DNA of 42,831 nucleotides from Seminavis robusta (lineage: Eukaryota; Bacillariophyta; Bacillariophyceae; Naviculales; Naviculaceae): positions 1 through 42,831 of the forward strand of contig CAICTM010000915.1 of NCBI GenBank assembly GCA_903772945.1, written 5' to 3'. The translations under genes were made by a program, and so were the position numbers. The notes under the pieces are model-generated. The model saw only the letters and a program-made list of their open reading frames with translations. It was not told the origin of the DNA and did no database searches. This document shows positions 21,527 to 31,144 of this stretch, piece by piece (within the stretch, counting starts at the first letter, position 1; every line of letters begins with the position of its first letter).

Positions 21527-21902
21527 GCTCATGCCATGGCTGGAATTCTGGATTGTTCTCGAAAAAGGTGTTAGTAGCAACTTTTTTTGGAGGGGTGTCT
21601 GGTCCTCGTCAAGAAGGGTCTTGGTCAATTCCTCCAATTTGATCTTGAATGCCTTGAGCTGTTCTTCCGTTTTCGATCTTGAAGGCCTTGAGCTGTTCCC
21701 AGAGACGGTCAATTTCCTGTTTGTGGCGATGCTGCTTCTCCTCCTCTTCAACTTCATGGCGACGCTGCTTCTCCTCGTGCTGCTCCTTGTCGCGTTTCCG
21801 CTGGGCCTTGATACGGTTCATGTCTTCAGCGTGCTGGTGCTCCATCGCGGCTTCGTCGAACTGCGCGAGGTCAGCAGGACTGTCTCGAGCGCCAGATGAC
21901 AT
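21491..21902 (-). pseudogene. coiled-coil protein gene broken by a 34-bp duplication
   Basis: Starting at the ATG at 21902 the minus strand encodes MSSGARDSPADLAQFDEAAM and then a highly charged helix (DKEQHEEKQRRHEVEEEEKQ, EIDRLWEQLKAFKI). At about 21645-21690 a 34-bp segment encoding EQLKAFKI is tandemly duplicated, which shifts the frame; the second copy continues as EELTKTLLDEDQTP. A run of seven A bases then marks a second possible slip, because FFENNPEFQPWHELTAGLQE followed by FVAGL lies in a further frame. The GLQEF ending recalls the RGLQEF ending of the coiled-coil family at 39.3 kb. I infer a decayed gene. It lies antisense to the end of the TM ORF at 21230-21526. Confidence 0.5.
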
Positions 21903-24900
21903 ACTAGCTAGCTAGTAGTTGCTTGCTGAAAGTTCATGGCTTGCTATGGCGATGGCTGATGGCGATGGCAATCTAGCGTTGATGGCTTCCTGAATCTATG
22001 AGGGTGACCAAGGAGATCTCGAGACAAAGCAAAATATCTTCGCCTTTGAAATGAGGGCTCCTAAAATGGGGCTATTTAATAGAGCGCGAGCCGAGTAAAG
22101 GGGGATTTCATTTGATTGGCTTTCCAATTCCCGTCGCTCCTCGCTTCCCAATTTCCAATCCCACCATGTTTCAAAAGTGCACAGGCAGGATCGTCACCCA
22201 TACAATACTATTATAGTACATGCAGCGTGCAAACCATTGAGAACACTGCAATCCCTCCTCTCATTGAAGAAGGCAGGGACGGAAACAAAAAGAACTTTGA
22301 GGAGTGCGGTGCGCGTTCCGGAACCTTTTATGCAGCCCTATCTCCTTGTGTTGCTCTATCCACCACGATGTGGAGCTCTTTGCTTTTTGCTTGACATGCT
22401 CCAGTACTCGACAAGATTGTGCATCATGAGCTGGCTGTATGCTGTGTTCCTAGTCAACTGCATGACTGTTTCCTCATGAAAGATGAGACAATCTAGTGCA
22501 AATCTCTGCGGTCTCCTACTTGTACTGCTAATAGAGGTAGGATCTGGGAATTAAATGTGTGTGCAGTAGTACCAAGGCAACATGGGAGGAAATTGAAATA
22601 CATCCAAACGAAAGGTGGAATCCAGGAACAAATCAAAGAGCCATCAAGTAACATGATGTGGTTGTGGGCGCACTTCCAGGCCGAAACAGTCTCGTTGAGA
22701 ATGCTGGGATCGTAACGTGCTCTCGTATGGCTTCCATTGTGCTATTGACATCTTCGCAGGAGGGAACATAAAGGACACTCAATGAGGTTACAAGATAAGG
22801 ATGTTCTGGCCATCAACGATAGAGATGAATCTGCGAAGCAACAGTGAAAAGAGCTCGAAGCAAACGACTGAACCAGGAGGACAAGAACCAGGAGTACCCG
22901 AGCAACTCAACAGAAAGCCTCTGCATGACATCTGGCCAGAGTGACTGAACGGATTCTTGTGGAGCTCATTGTGCATCTATATTTGCATCTAAAATTTCAT
23001 TTTCATAGTAATTCATTTATTTCTTACGCACCTCACCATGGAGCAAGAAAGCCAAGTGCAACTCTCACCTATCCAAACCCTTGCGAAAGCACCATGGGGA
23101 TCGCTCCTTCCATGCTTGGAGTTACATGTAGACTGTAGGACGCTATTTACAAGCCACATCCATCATCTATAGCTCACCATTTACATGTATCATGTTATTT
23201 GAGTCACGATTAGGTTCTTGTGTTCAAGGGAAGAGGGGAGAATGTTCCCCTTCTAAGGAACTCTTCATTTTTAAAATTTGAATTTACATGTACTGTGCCG
23301 GTGTGCCGGTGTGCAGCTTCTCCTGACCTTCACAAATCGGTCACTTCATTTTCTTTCCCTTCACCGTTCGTTTTGTCTCCACCGTTACATGTACCACCTA
23401 CCGGTACATGTACATGTACCACCAATAACCAATACAGTACGAGATGAGACGACTCTTACTCTGTCTGTCTGCATGGAACCAACACGAGATCTACTATGCC
23501 ATAGTCTATCAAGCCGAGTCAGAGGGGAGAGAAGGATCCACGGAGCCGCCGTTGCCAAGACCATTAGTGATATTTCACAGCCACCTGGTGTGAGGACATG
23601 CAGTGTTGACAACCCCTCTATGTAATTATTGGGATGAGTCAAACTGTATTAGTCCATTTAGCTGGCTGGGTGAACTTCATGTATGAACAGCAACAAGATG
23701 ATTTTCGTGTTGATGGACTAAAACCACCAGTGGTTTCTCCTCTCACACAAAATGAATCGAATCCAATTGAATTTAATTTAATTTGATTGGATGGCGCTCT
23801 GCTCTCCTCTTCTTTGCTTCGTGCAACGATCCACCATCCCGACTATTAATACAGTACCATGGAAGAGTCAGAGTCAAGTCCAGTGGAGTCAAGTGACACC
23901 ATACATAACGGTACCGTACTACCGGTACCACTACCAGATGAAAGGAGGTGAGATGGCACTTGCTCTCTTGTCCATGTGCATGTGGCCCAACCTTACAAAT
24001 CCATCTCACATTGCCTTTTGTCCCCACTTTTCCTAACTTTGCAATAGGAGAGTGACAGTCTACTTACTGCATCTATTTTAATTAAATAGTCAAGTTACAG
24101 TCAGAGGGGAGAGAAGGATTATTGTATTCATGCCTGAAACCTCTGTCCAGTTAGGCCCTTGCAGTGGGGTCATCAAATCGCGTGCCACCAAACCGCAACT
24201 CTATGACTTTGGGTTCAGCTGGTGCAATCATCCCTATCAATCCAATGACAAAACAAAACAAATGAGGCTCGGTGTCCCGGTTATTGTCATTGATGAGACT
24301 TTGGTGTATGTGGACAACTGGTACCAGTACTGTGGCACCGTTGGAATCCATGACAAGCTTGGGGACAATTATGCTACTTAGTAAAGTACCTTGCGGGCCA
24401 AAATGGAAGTGCGGCGGGCGATTTGTTCTCGTGAACACGTACTTGTGAAATCCTACTGGACTCGACTTGTCACTCGACTGTCACTCAGTGAAGGCCACAT
24501 CACACATCACCACCAAAGAAAGCCAAGTGCAATTCGAATGCTCAGAGGCGGAATCAAACTCAAGGAGAAGGAATAATGCGAAACCCCCTCGAAAACGTTC
24601 AAAGCCAGTGCACATATGGTCACTGCCAACGGTACCAGTTGCTCCTGATAGATCGAATGGAAGGGACCTTCCTGCTGTACCGGCGACTTTACTCTGCCTC
24701 AGACAGTTTAGATACACCTGCGACCATGGTGCTTGGGGCTTAACTTAAGTTGCCACTCATTAATAGAATTGGATTGTCAACTCTTTCTCTGTATGCATAC
24801 AAGAAGCAAGAAGCACACTGAGGTGGGGGGGGTATATTACTAGCACCGATAAGGCTTCAACAGCTCCATCCACCTACCGGTAAAGATATACCCATTTCCT

Positions 24901-25614
24901 TTACCAGTGAGAACCCTGAATGTGCGTACTGGTGAGTTCCATTAAAACTTTGAGACGTGTACCGCATAATGCTTTGATCCATGTTTACTCAACTTTCACG
25001 TGATTAGTTGTCCCAGCAGATCCCATCCACGACAACGGTACATCTGAGGAATGGCTACGGTACCAGCAAGACAGCACCCATGGACAAGGCACGAGCTGAA
25101 GCCTAAGTAAATTTGCAAATCTGAAGAAAGCGGAAAGTGGAAAGCCTCCCAAAATCCAGCTTTGGACTTTGACGGAATCATTCAAGAGTAGAAAGCTTTT
25201 ACACACCTCCCTGGGAGTCCAGCTGAAAGGAACAAAGGAGCCCCTCTTCTCCATCACTTATGTTATCATGTCCCTTTGCGAATTGATGGGTTGAATGGTA
25301 CCGGTACATGTAGAAGCTACTAGCTAGTATGGTACATGAGTCTGAATCATTCTCATTCCATCGGAGAGCTATCGGACCCACTACATTGTACGAGCTAGAC
25401 CAGAGTGCATCTGCTCGTACCGGTGGCGAACATCCATTGCACTTCATGTCATCAATGCCCACTGCTTTGTCAAGCGAAAGGAGCGAACATGGATCTTCAG
25501 ATCTCGACAAAGATAGAGTGTCACAAAAGATAATTGCTTTTCTCTTTGAAAGCTTCGTGCAGAACTCCAAGCTCCGCACCGTACCGGTTAGGCTAAACGC
25601 TACAAGAGCGAAAT
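21903..25614. other. gene-poor region of about 3.7 kb
   Basis: No ORF longer than about 115 codons is present and none shows a domain. Notable sequence includes CTAGCTAG strings near 21905, TACATGTACATGTA and ACCGGTA clusters near 23280-23410 and 23915-23935, an AT-rich TTTAATTTAATTTGATTGG stretch near 23770, and a GTCAGAGGGGAGAGAAGGAT string repeated at about 23518 and 24099. The final 300 bases should contain the promoter of the DUF6824 gene; the ORF 25329-25664 overlapping it is probably incidental. Confidence 0.45.
24130..24381 (+). CDS. possible small ORF or gene fragment
   Basis: This 83-codon ORF begins with ATG and contains SWCNHPYQ, VPVIVIDETLVYVDNWYQY and GTVGIHDKL. It has no recognised domain. 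Support comes only from a 22-base stretch at 24340-24361 shared exactly, in inverse orientation, with 34780-34801, where it is read in the same frame as VGIHDKL inside another small ORF. The antisense frame 24151-24438 is also open, so the coding strand is not certain. Confidence 0.2.
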   Translation: MPETSVQLGPCSGVIKSRATKPQLYDFGFSWCNHPYQSNDKTKQMRLGVPVIVIDETLVYVDNWYQYCGTVGIHDKLGDNYAT

Positions 25615-26574
25615 ATGAAAGCAAACCTCGATATTATGGACTCTTCAGGCTCGAGTCGGACTGACGACGGATCCCTCATCCTTCCGATTGACTTTGTGCC
25701 TTCTGATAACGAAGTGATTATTGGAAGGGGAAAGAAAGTCAATGCTCACGTTGGCAACAAGCGGTTTCGAAGCCTGGTCCAGCAGGAGACGCAAGATTAC
25801 GCCGTCGCACAAGACAAGGCCCAGAAAACACTTGTGGTCTCGAAGGTTCTCTTTGAAGTTCGTGGGTGGGGTGGAGATGTGAAAAACTTTGGATTCGTCA
25901 AGTGGGATCGGCGCATCAAACGTTGGATTGCTCCCAAGGACAGTGTGGCACGTGTTGCTGTGGCTCAGGCATTTCGGGATGCTCTGGGGCGCAAAAGTGG
26001 ATACGCCAGCAGCAAGGACAACAAGCAAAGACAACGGCACATTGAAAAGGGATACATCAAAGTAGAGGACAGCCCTGCAGAGGCAACAAGACCAGCTCGA
26101 AGAGGTGACGACATGAGCCCTCCTGTGGATGACTTTGGCGATGGGAAACCTCCTGCAAGGATCACAAACGCCAACCCATCCACACATGGATTCAACCAAA
26201 TTGCTCAGCAACGGTTGCTCATGCCCCCACCAGCACCTTATCAGCAGCTTCCATTGGGTCAAATGCCCCTCCCTTCCTCTTACTCCATACCAGAGCCTGA
26301 CCCATTTCCACCTGCTTATGGGGACCCAAACCAGGGCAGAGCCAGTGCCATGCCTCATTATCCACAGCACAATGCTCCAGATGCTGGTCAGATCTATGAT
26401 GCCATCACTGCTGTTACGGGCACTGGTACCAATCCTGAGCCCCAGTCCAATTCTGAATTTGAGCTAGAGGTTGATGATGACCTTTTGGAACCAATCCCTT
26501 TGAAAGATGACGAAACAGCTTTCTACTACAAACACAACAATGACTCAAAAGACCATGGTGGAGGGCACACCTAG
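25615..26574 (+). CDS. DUF6824-domain protein
   Basis: The intronless ORF encodes 319 residues. Residues about 30-130 carry the hallmarks of the DUF6824 domain of diatoms and other stramenopiles: NEVIIGRGKKVNAHVGNKRF, then FRSLVQQETQDYA, a Lys-rich helix, GFVKWDRRIKRWIAPKDSVA and VAQAFRDALGRK. The family is thought to be nuclear or DNA-associated because of its basic character, but its role has not been established. The rest is a Pro/Gln-rich low-complexity region (PPPAPYQQLPLGQMPLP) and an acidic C-terminus (FELEVDDDLLEPIPLKDDE). A later in-frame ATG (MDSSGSSRTDDG) is an alternative start. The gene ends about 190 bases from the 3' end of the convergent gene on the minus strand. Confidence 0.85.
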   Translation: MKANLDIMDSSGSSRTDDGSLILPIDFVPSDNEVIIGRGKKVNAHVGNKRFRSLVQQETQDYAVAQDKAQKTLVVSKVLFEVRGWGGDVKNFGFVKWDRRIKRWIAPKDSVARVAVAQAFRDALGRKSGYASSKDNKQRQRHIEKGYIKVEDSPAEATRPARRGDDMSPPVDDFGDGKPPARITNANPSTHGFNQIAQQRLLMPPPAPYQQLPLGQMPLPSSYSIPEPDPFPPAYGDPNQGRASAMPHYPQHNAPDAGQIYDAITAVTGTGTNPEPQSNSEFELEVDDDLLEPIPLKDDETAFYYKHNNDSKDHGGGHT

Positions 26575-26764
26575 CCCAGCCAAGCTTAGCACAGCCAAAA
26601 ACCACATTACAACTATTAAACAGAAAGCAACACACCCAAAACGTTCAAGCAGCTATAAGTGTTACACTAAATAATGTTGTTGTTGCCAATCCCAGCCATT
26701 ACAGCTCGTGGCCATTGATTTGCCAACAATGGTGACGTTTGGGAAGGACTGTAATCAAGAGAGT

Positions 26765-29199
26765 CTAAACTGTGTTGGCATCACACATTTCCTTGCCATC
26801 AATGTCCACCACATCTTGGAAATGACCATTGTCAGGTGGCTTAGCCTGTTCCTGCAGATAGGAAACCCATTCCATTTGATCTGCATCCCCCAAGTTTTTG
26901 TGGTGCCAGCAATAACCATTGGATCGTCTCAGACTTTTCAAGCATTTACCACATGGTTCCCCTTTGGATCTTGAAAGAGGTACCACGTGTCCATTCACAG
27001 TCTTTCGAACCTGGATAAAACCTGGTTGATCCTTCCTCTCCCACTCAGCTATCCCAATGGTAACAACCTCTTCACCCTCACCTGCAAATGCAAATTTGCA
27101 GAAGACAGAAACACAGGTTTAGATCAAGCACACAGCAAAGGGAACTTTAGCAGAAGGAACTTAAGGAACTTACGTTGGAAGGGGTAAAACAAGATAGTTG
27201 AAGCCAATGAACCTGGGGAAAGGAATTTAGTTTTCTTCTTGGGTTTGGGGGTAGAAGGGGCAAAGGTGGTAGTGCCATTTTCTTCTTCACCCATATCATT
27301 TTTCTCCTCATTGGAGCCATCAGTAATCCCACTTTGCTCATCACCACTACACACATCCTCAACAACTGGCATGGCAGGAACACCTCCAGATGAATCCCTA
27401 GGGATGTTGGTGTTGGAGGAATCACCATCACCATCCACACCACTATCACCACAGGAAGGCGAACCAGCTTGGAGATTGTTGGCAGAATCAGCAGTTCCAG
27501 CTGAAACAAACAGTGCTTTCCTCAAGTGAGAAGGAACTTCAGAAGAATCATCTTTCTGAAGAGGAGCCTTCTTGATGGTTGAAACCACTTTTCGCAGTTG
27601 TTCCCCTTGGGATTCCACTGTTTCCATGATATGGTTTGCAGTACTTTGATTGCTTTGCTTCACGTCATTTGTGATTTGGTTTGCAAAACTTTGATTGCTT
27701 TGCTTCACTTCAGCCACAGTAATTTGATTGCTTTGCTTCACTTCAGCCACCACATTTTGCATCATCATCTCTACTAGCTCCTTGGTAGCTTGATCCCGGT
27801 TTTTCTCCTTTTGTGCTTGAAGCTTGTCCTTCTCCAATTCGTGGTTTTTTTGAAACTTGTCCTTCTCCAATTCAAGCTGCATACGAAGCACTTCCTTCTG
27901 GCTTTGGTTGACTTCCCTTTTCCAATCCAGCAAATCCCGATTTGTTGTACCAGGAGGAAAATACACCTCACCCTCACCAGATACAACTATCTGTCCACCA
28001 TTGGCTTGGATTTTCTGCTTCCCATTAGGAACTGCAAGTTGATTGGTGTGCACAATTGACAAAGAACCAGTGTCCACCTCAATAACATCACTGTACTTGG
28101 GGTGAATGTTCATAAGCAAACTCAACTGAGTGATGGAAACGATGTGAAATTCAGTCATCACCAAATTCAATGCTTCAGCCTCTGTGACATTTCCATTGTC
28201 TTTTGAGACTTGTTGGGAAAGAAAAGATGGAATCTTGCTATGTGGAATGGGTGGAATCTCCTTCCCTTTATCATTGATAACACTGGATCGAATGTTCACT
28301 GTGGCAACACCACCTTCAATGGATGAGACAATGAATCGAAGTTTTGTCTTGCCTTCATCAAGAAAAAAGTAGGGAAAGTTGGGAAGATTTTCCCCAGTCA
28401 TATTTTGGAGCTTTGAATTGAGCTTGTCATGATGTTGTTGAGCCTGATTCAACTTGAGGTGGTAACGGTCCCCATGGTGTGTTTCTTGGAGTGCTTGTTG
28501 GATCAATCCCACTTCCTCCGCAATGAATTCAAGTTTACGGGTTGAGAACTTGTCTTTTTCCTGAAGGACTCCATCATCAATTTGGTCCATCCATGCTCGA
28601 ACATAATTTGGCAAAGGTGCCAAATCATTTATGGAGACAAAGTTCGAGGGATCATCCTCCTCAACGACAAGGAAAGGCATCTCCACAAAGACGTCACAGT
28701 AAACATAATTGTTGAGGAATTTTTTGAGATCATCCTTGGTGAAGTCGGGGCCAAGTCTTCCATCAAACAATCCATGGTGAATAATTTGAAGGATCTTGGA
28801 AGTTTTCTTTTCAATGCATTGCAAGAATGGTTTCCCAATCTCCGTTCTGTACTTGATGCAGAAATCTTCAGAACTGTTAGGGTCATCCTCACTCTTGTAT
28901 TTAAAAGTATCCCGGTCAAAGCTAATGATGATTCCCTCCTCATTTTGTGTCACAACATCAAACAAACGGTTCAATTGAGGAAACCAACCACTGTTCTTGT
29001 TGTTCTTGCCTCTTTTGCGAAGGAAGGAAGCCTGTGTTTGAATGTATTCATTAGTGAAATCAGGTGACTTCACCAATCCACAGAAGTAATTCATGTCTCG
29101 GAGCCAACTAGATGACTTGTGCTTTTCAATCTTGACCTTTTGGGTGTTGGCCAAATAAGACTTCTGGCTTTGTAGACGTTTGAGTCCTACAATGGTCAT
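26765..29199 (-). CDS. two-exon coiled-coil protein with a C-terminal Cys/His motif
   Basis: Exons 29199-27174 and 27081-26765 give about 780 residues; the 92-nt intron (GTAAGT...TTGCAG) keeps frame at Arg. The N-terminal 400 residues are globular and unassigned (SGWFPQLNRLFDVVTQNEEG, FVEMPFLVVEEDDPSNFVSI). At about 420-560 comes a coiled coil with repeated LELEKDKFQKN and AEVKQSNQ units. A polar acidic linker and a basic patch (TPKPKKKTKFLSPG) follow, perhaps a nuclear localisation signal. Exon 2 encodes AEWERKDQPGFIQVRKTVNG and then C-x2-C-x9-C-x-H-H (CGKCLKSLRRSNGYCWHHK), a plausible zinc-binding site. The combination suggests a nucleic-acid-associated scaffold, but that is inference; I do not recognise the family. 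Without the intron the ORF ends in a hydrophobic tail encoded by intron sequence. Confidence 0.75.
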
Positions 29200-31144
29200 G
29201 GTGATATTGATTCAGAATTCTTGGATGTAGAACTTGGAACCTTGAGAAGAGCACAACTGGATGGATGGATCTTGGAGAACTTGATGGAAAGCACTTGATG
29301 GGGGACAGAACTTGAGACTTGACAACACAGTGGGGCAGAACTTCAGACTTGATTGCACAACACAACAAAAGAGCAAAATAGTGCTATTCAAACCACTTGA
29401 TGGCACAGCAGGACAAAGAGAAAACACTGAAGCTGGATACTGAGCTGTCTGTCCGAGATTTGAAATTGTGAGAGCTCAAAACTGGTTTGATGATAATTGT
29501 TCCAGATCCATGTGGTTTCTAGAGGTTTGTATTGAAGCTACAGGTTATCCCGTAAGGTCTTGAACTGCATCTAAGAGTGCAGTTTTCAAATTAGTTTCCA
29601 ACCTGGCTCGACCTGGCTTGGATGTATCATATGCCCCTACCAGTGTGAACTATGCTTTCTTTAGAATGGACAAATGGACAAAGAAACTTGGTTGTTGTTC
29701 TTGGTTGCCAGTTGGACTATGCAGTTTACAGTGTTTTATGTAGAAAAAATAGTACAATTGTATTTGAAAAAATTCTTTGCATCCACCTAGTTTGATCTTG
29801 ATGTGGGATCGCAGGCTGAAGTTTGGCACAAAGACAATAATTAAGATATTGGAGTAATAAGTAAATGGGGTTATGACTGTATAGTACTTAGTACTTGGAA
29901 TAGGGATACTAAGCAACACGTGTCCTACCGAGGTGAAGGATGCTTTTCCTGGAATGGACAGCTGGATGTGGTTATTTTGTTGCACCATCCAATGGTGGTT
30001 GCCAGCTTCCACTATTTGGACACTTTGTTATTTATTTGTGTGGTAGAAATAGTACAACTGTATCAGTAACGTAAGTCTCCTCTCACGATCAGGATGTCCA
30101 CTGTCTTCATCAGGGAAAGGTCCAAAAGTGCTTGGAGGACCCCCACGGGAGTTGAGGGTAATCGGAGTACATCAGAAAAGGTCCAAAAGTGCTTGGAGGA
30201 CCCACACTTTGTTATTTATTTGTGTGGTAGAAATAGTACAGCTGTATCAGTAACCTAAGTGTCCTCTCACGATCAGGATGTCCACTGTCTTCATCAGGGA
30301 AAGGTCCAAAAGTGCTTGGAGGACCCCCACGGGAGTTGAGGGTAATCCGAGTACAACAGAAAAGGTCCAAAAGTGCTTGAAGGACCCATACCGACTGAGA
30401 ATCTGATGGTGGTTTGATCGTGGATTTTGTCTAATTATGGCCTTTTAATTGATTTATTTATTGACAGCCCATGAACGATGACACCATCATCAAAAAAATT
30501 TGCTGAAAAGACATGAGTCAACAGCTACTGAGTAGTCATTAGGGTTAGCTATGACCAATACTAGATTCTCCTGCCGTATTTATGACCAAAGCCATAGTAT
30601 CTTGTGTTGACTTTCCGAATAATTCAAGTTTCCCTTCCAAAGATGTACAACAGTAACAGCTTCAACTCCACAATTAATGATCATTTCTTGCCACGGGCTG
30701 GGCATGTGGACTGTAAAAAAATGGTTGGGAAACTGTCTGGAATCGTTTGGAAAATGTCTTGCAATGTCCCAATTCTATTCTTGGTTGCCAAACCAAACTG
30801 CCAACAGTTGGCGGTTCATTGAAGTTGGTCTCCCGCGGAGGCCTGGAAGTGTGATACCGTAGATTATGGCAGGGAATCTACGTATTCCACGGTCCAATTC
30901 CATTTCCGGAACGCGTGGAAACTTCAGCTAGTAGCTTTCTAGTAGCGTGGAAGCTTTCATCCACAACAAAGCAAGCCAAAGTATGAAAGATATTCATTAC
31001 TCCCTACCTTTGACGAGACTCTCATAAATTCAAGCCATCAACAACAGGCAACCAAGCAACCAAGCAACCAGAGCATTCAATTTCTGCAAGCCATCAGCAA
31101 GCCATCGCCCTCATCAACCAACATCATTTTTTACTAGCATCAAG
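29200..31144. other. intergenic region with a 184-bp duplication
   Basis: The start is the promoter side of the minus-strand coiled-coil gene, with short direct repeats such as CAGAACTT(G/C)AGACTTGA near 29300-29350. A motif reading AGTACAA(T/C)TGTAT occurs near 29750 and again inside the duplicated block at 30021-30388. ORFs 29650-30012 (minus) and 30604-30822 (plus) have no protein character. The last 150 bases contain CAAGCAACCAAGCAACCA-type repeats and form the likely leader of the gene at 31145. Confidence 0.5.
30021..30388. repeat. tandem duplication of a 184-bp unit
   Basis: Copy 1 (30021-30204) and copy 2 (30205-30388) are nearly identical, with a few substitutions. Each begins CACTTTGTTATTTATTTGTG and contains two copies of AAGGTCCAAAAGTGCTTG followed by (G/A)AGGACCC. 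The segment GGTCC...GGACC has inverted ends and could form a short stem. No ORF spans the units. Confidence 0.9.

Noticed and set aside
30021..30388. CRISPR-like array
   Set aside because: There are only two long direct copies with nested repeats and no regular short spacers, and the window is eukaryotic.
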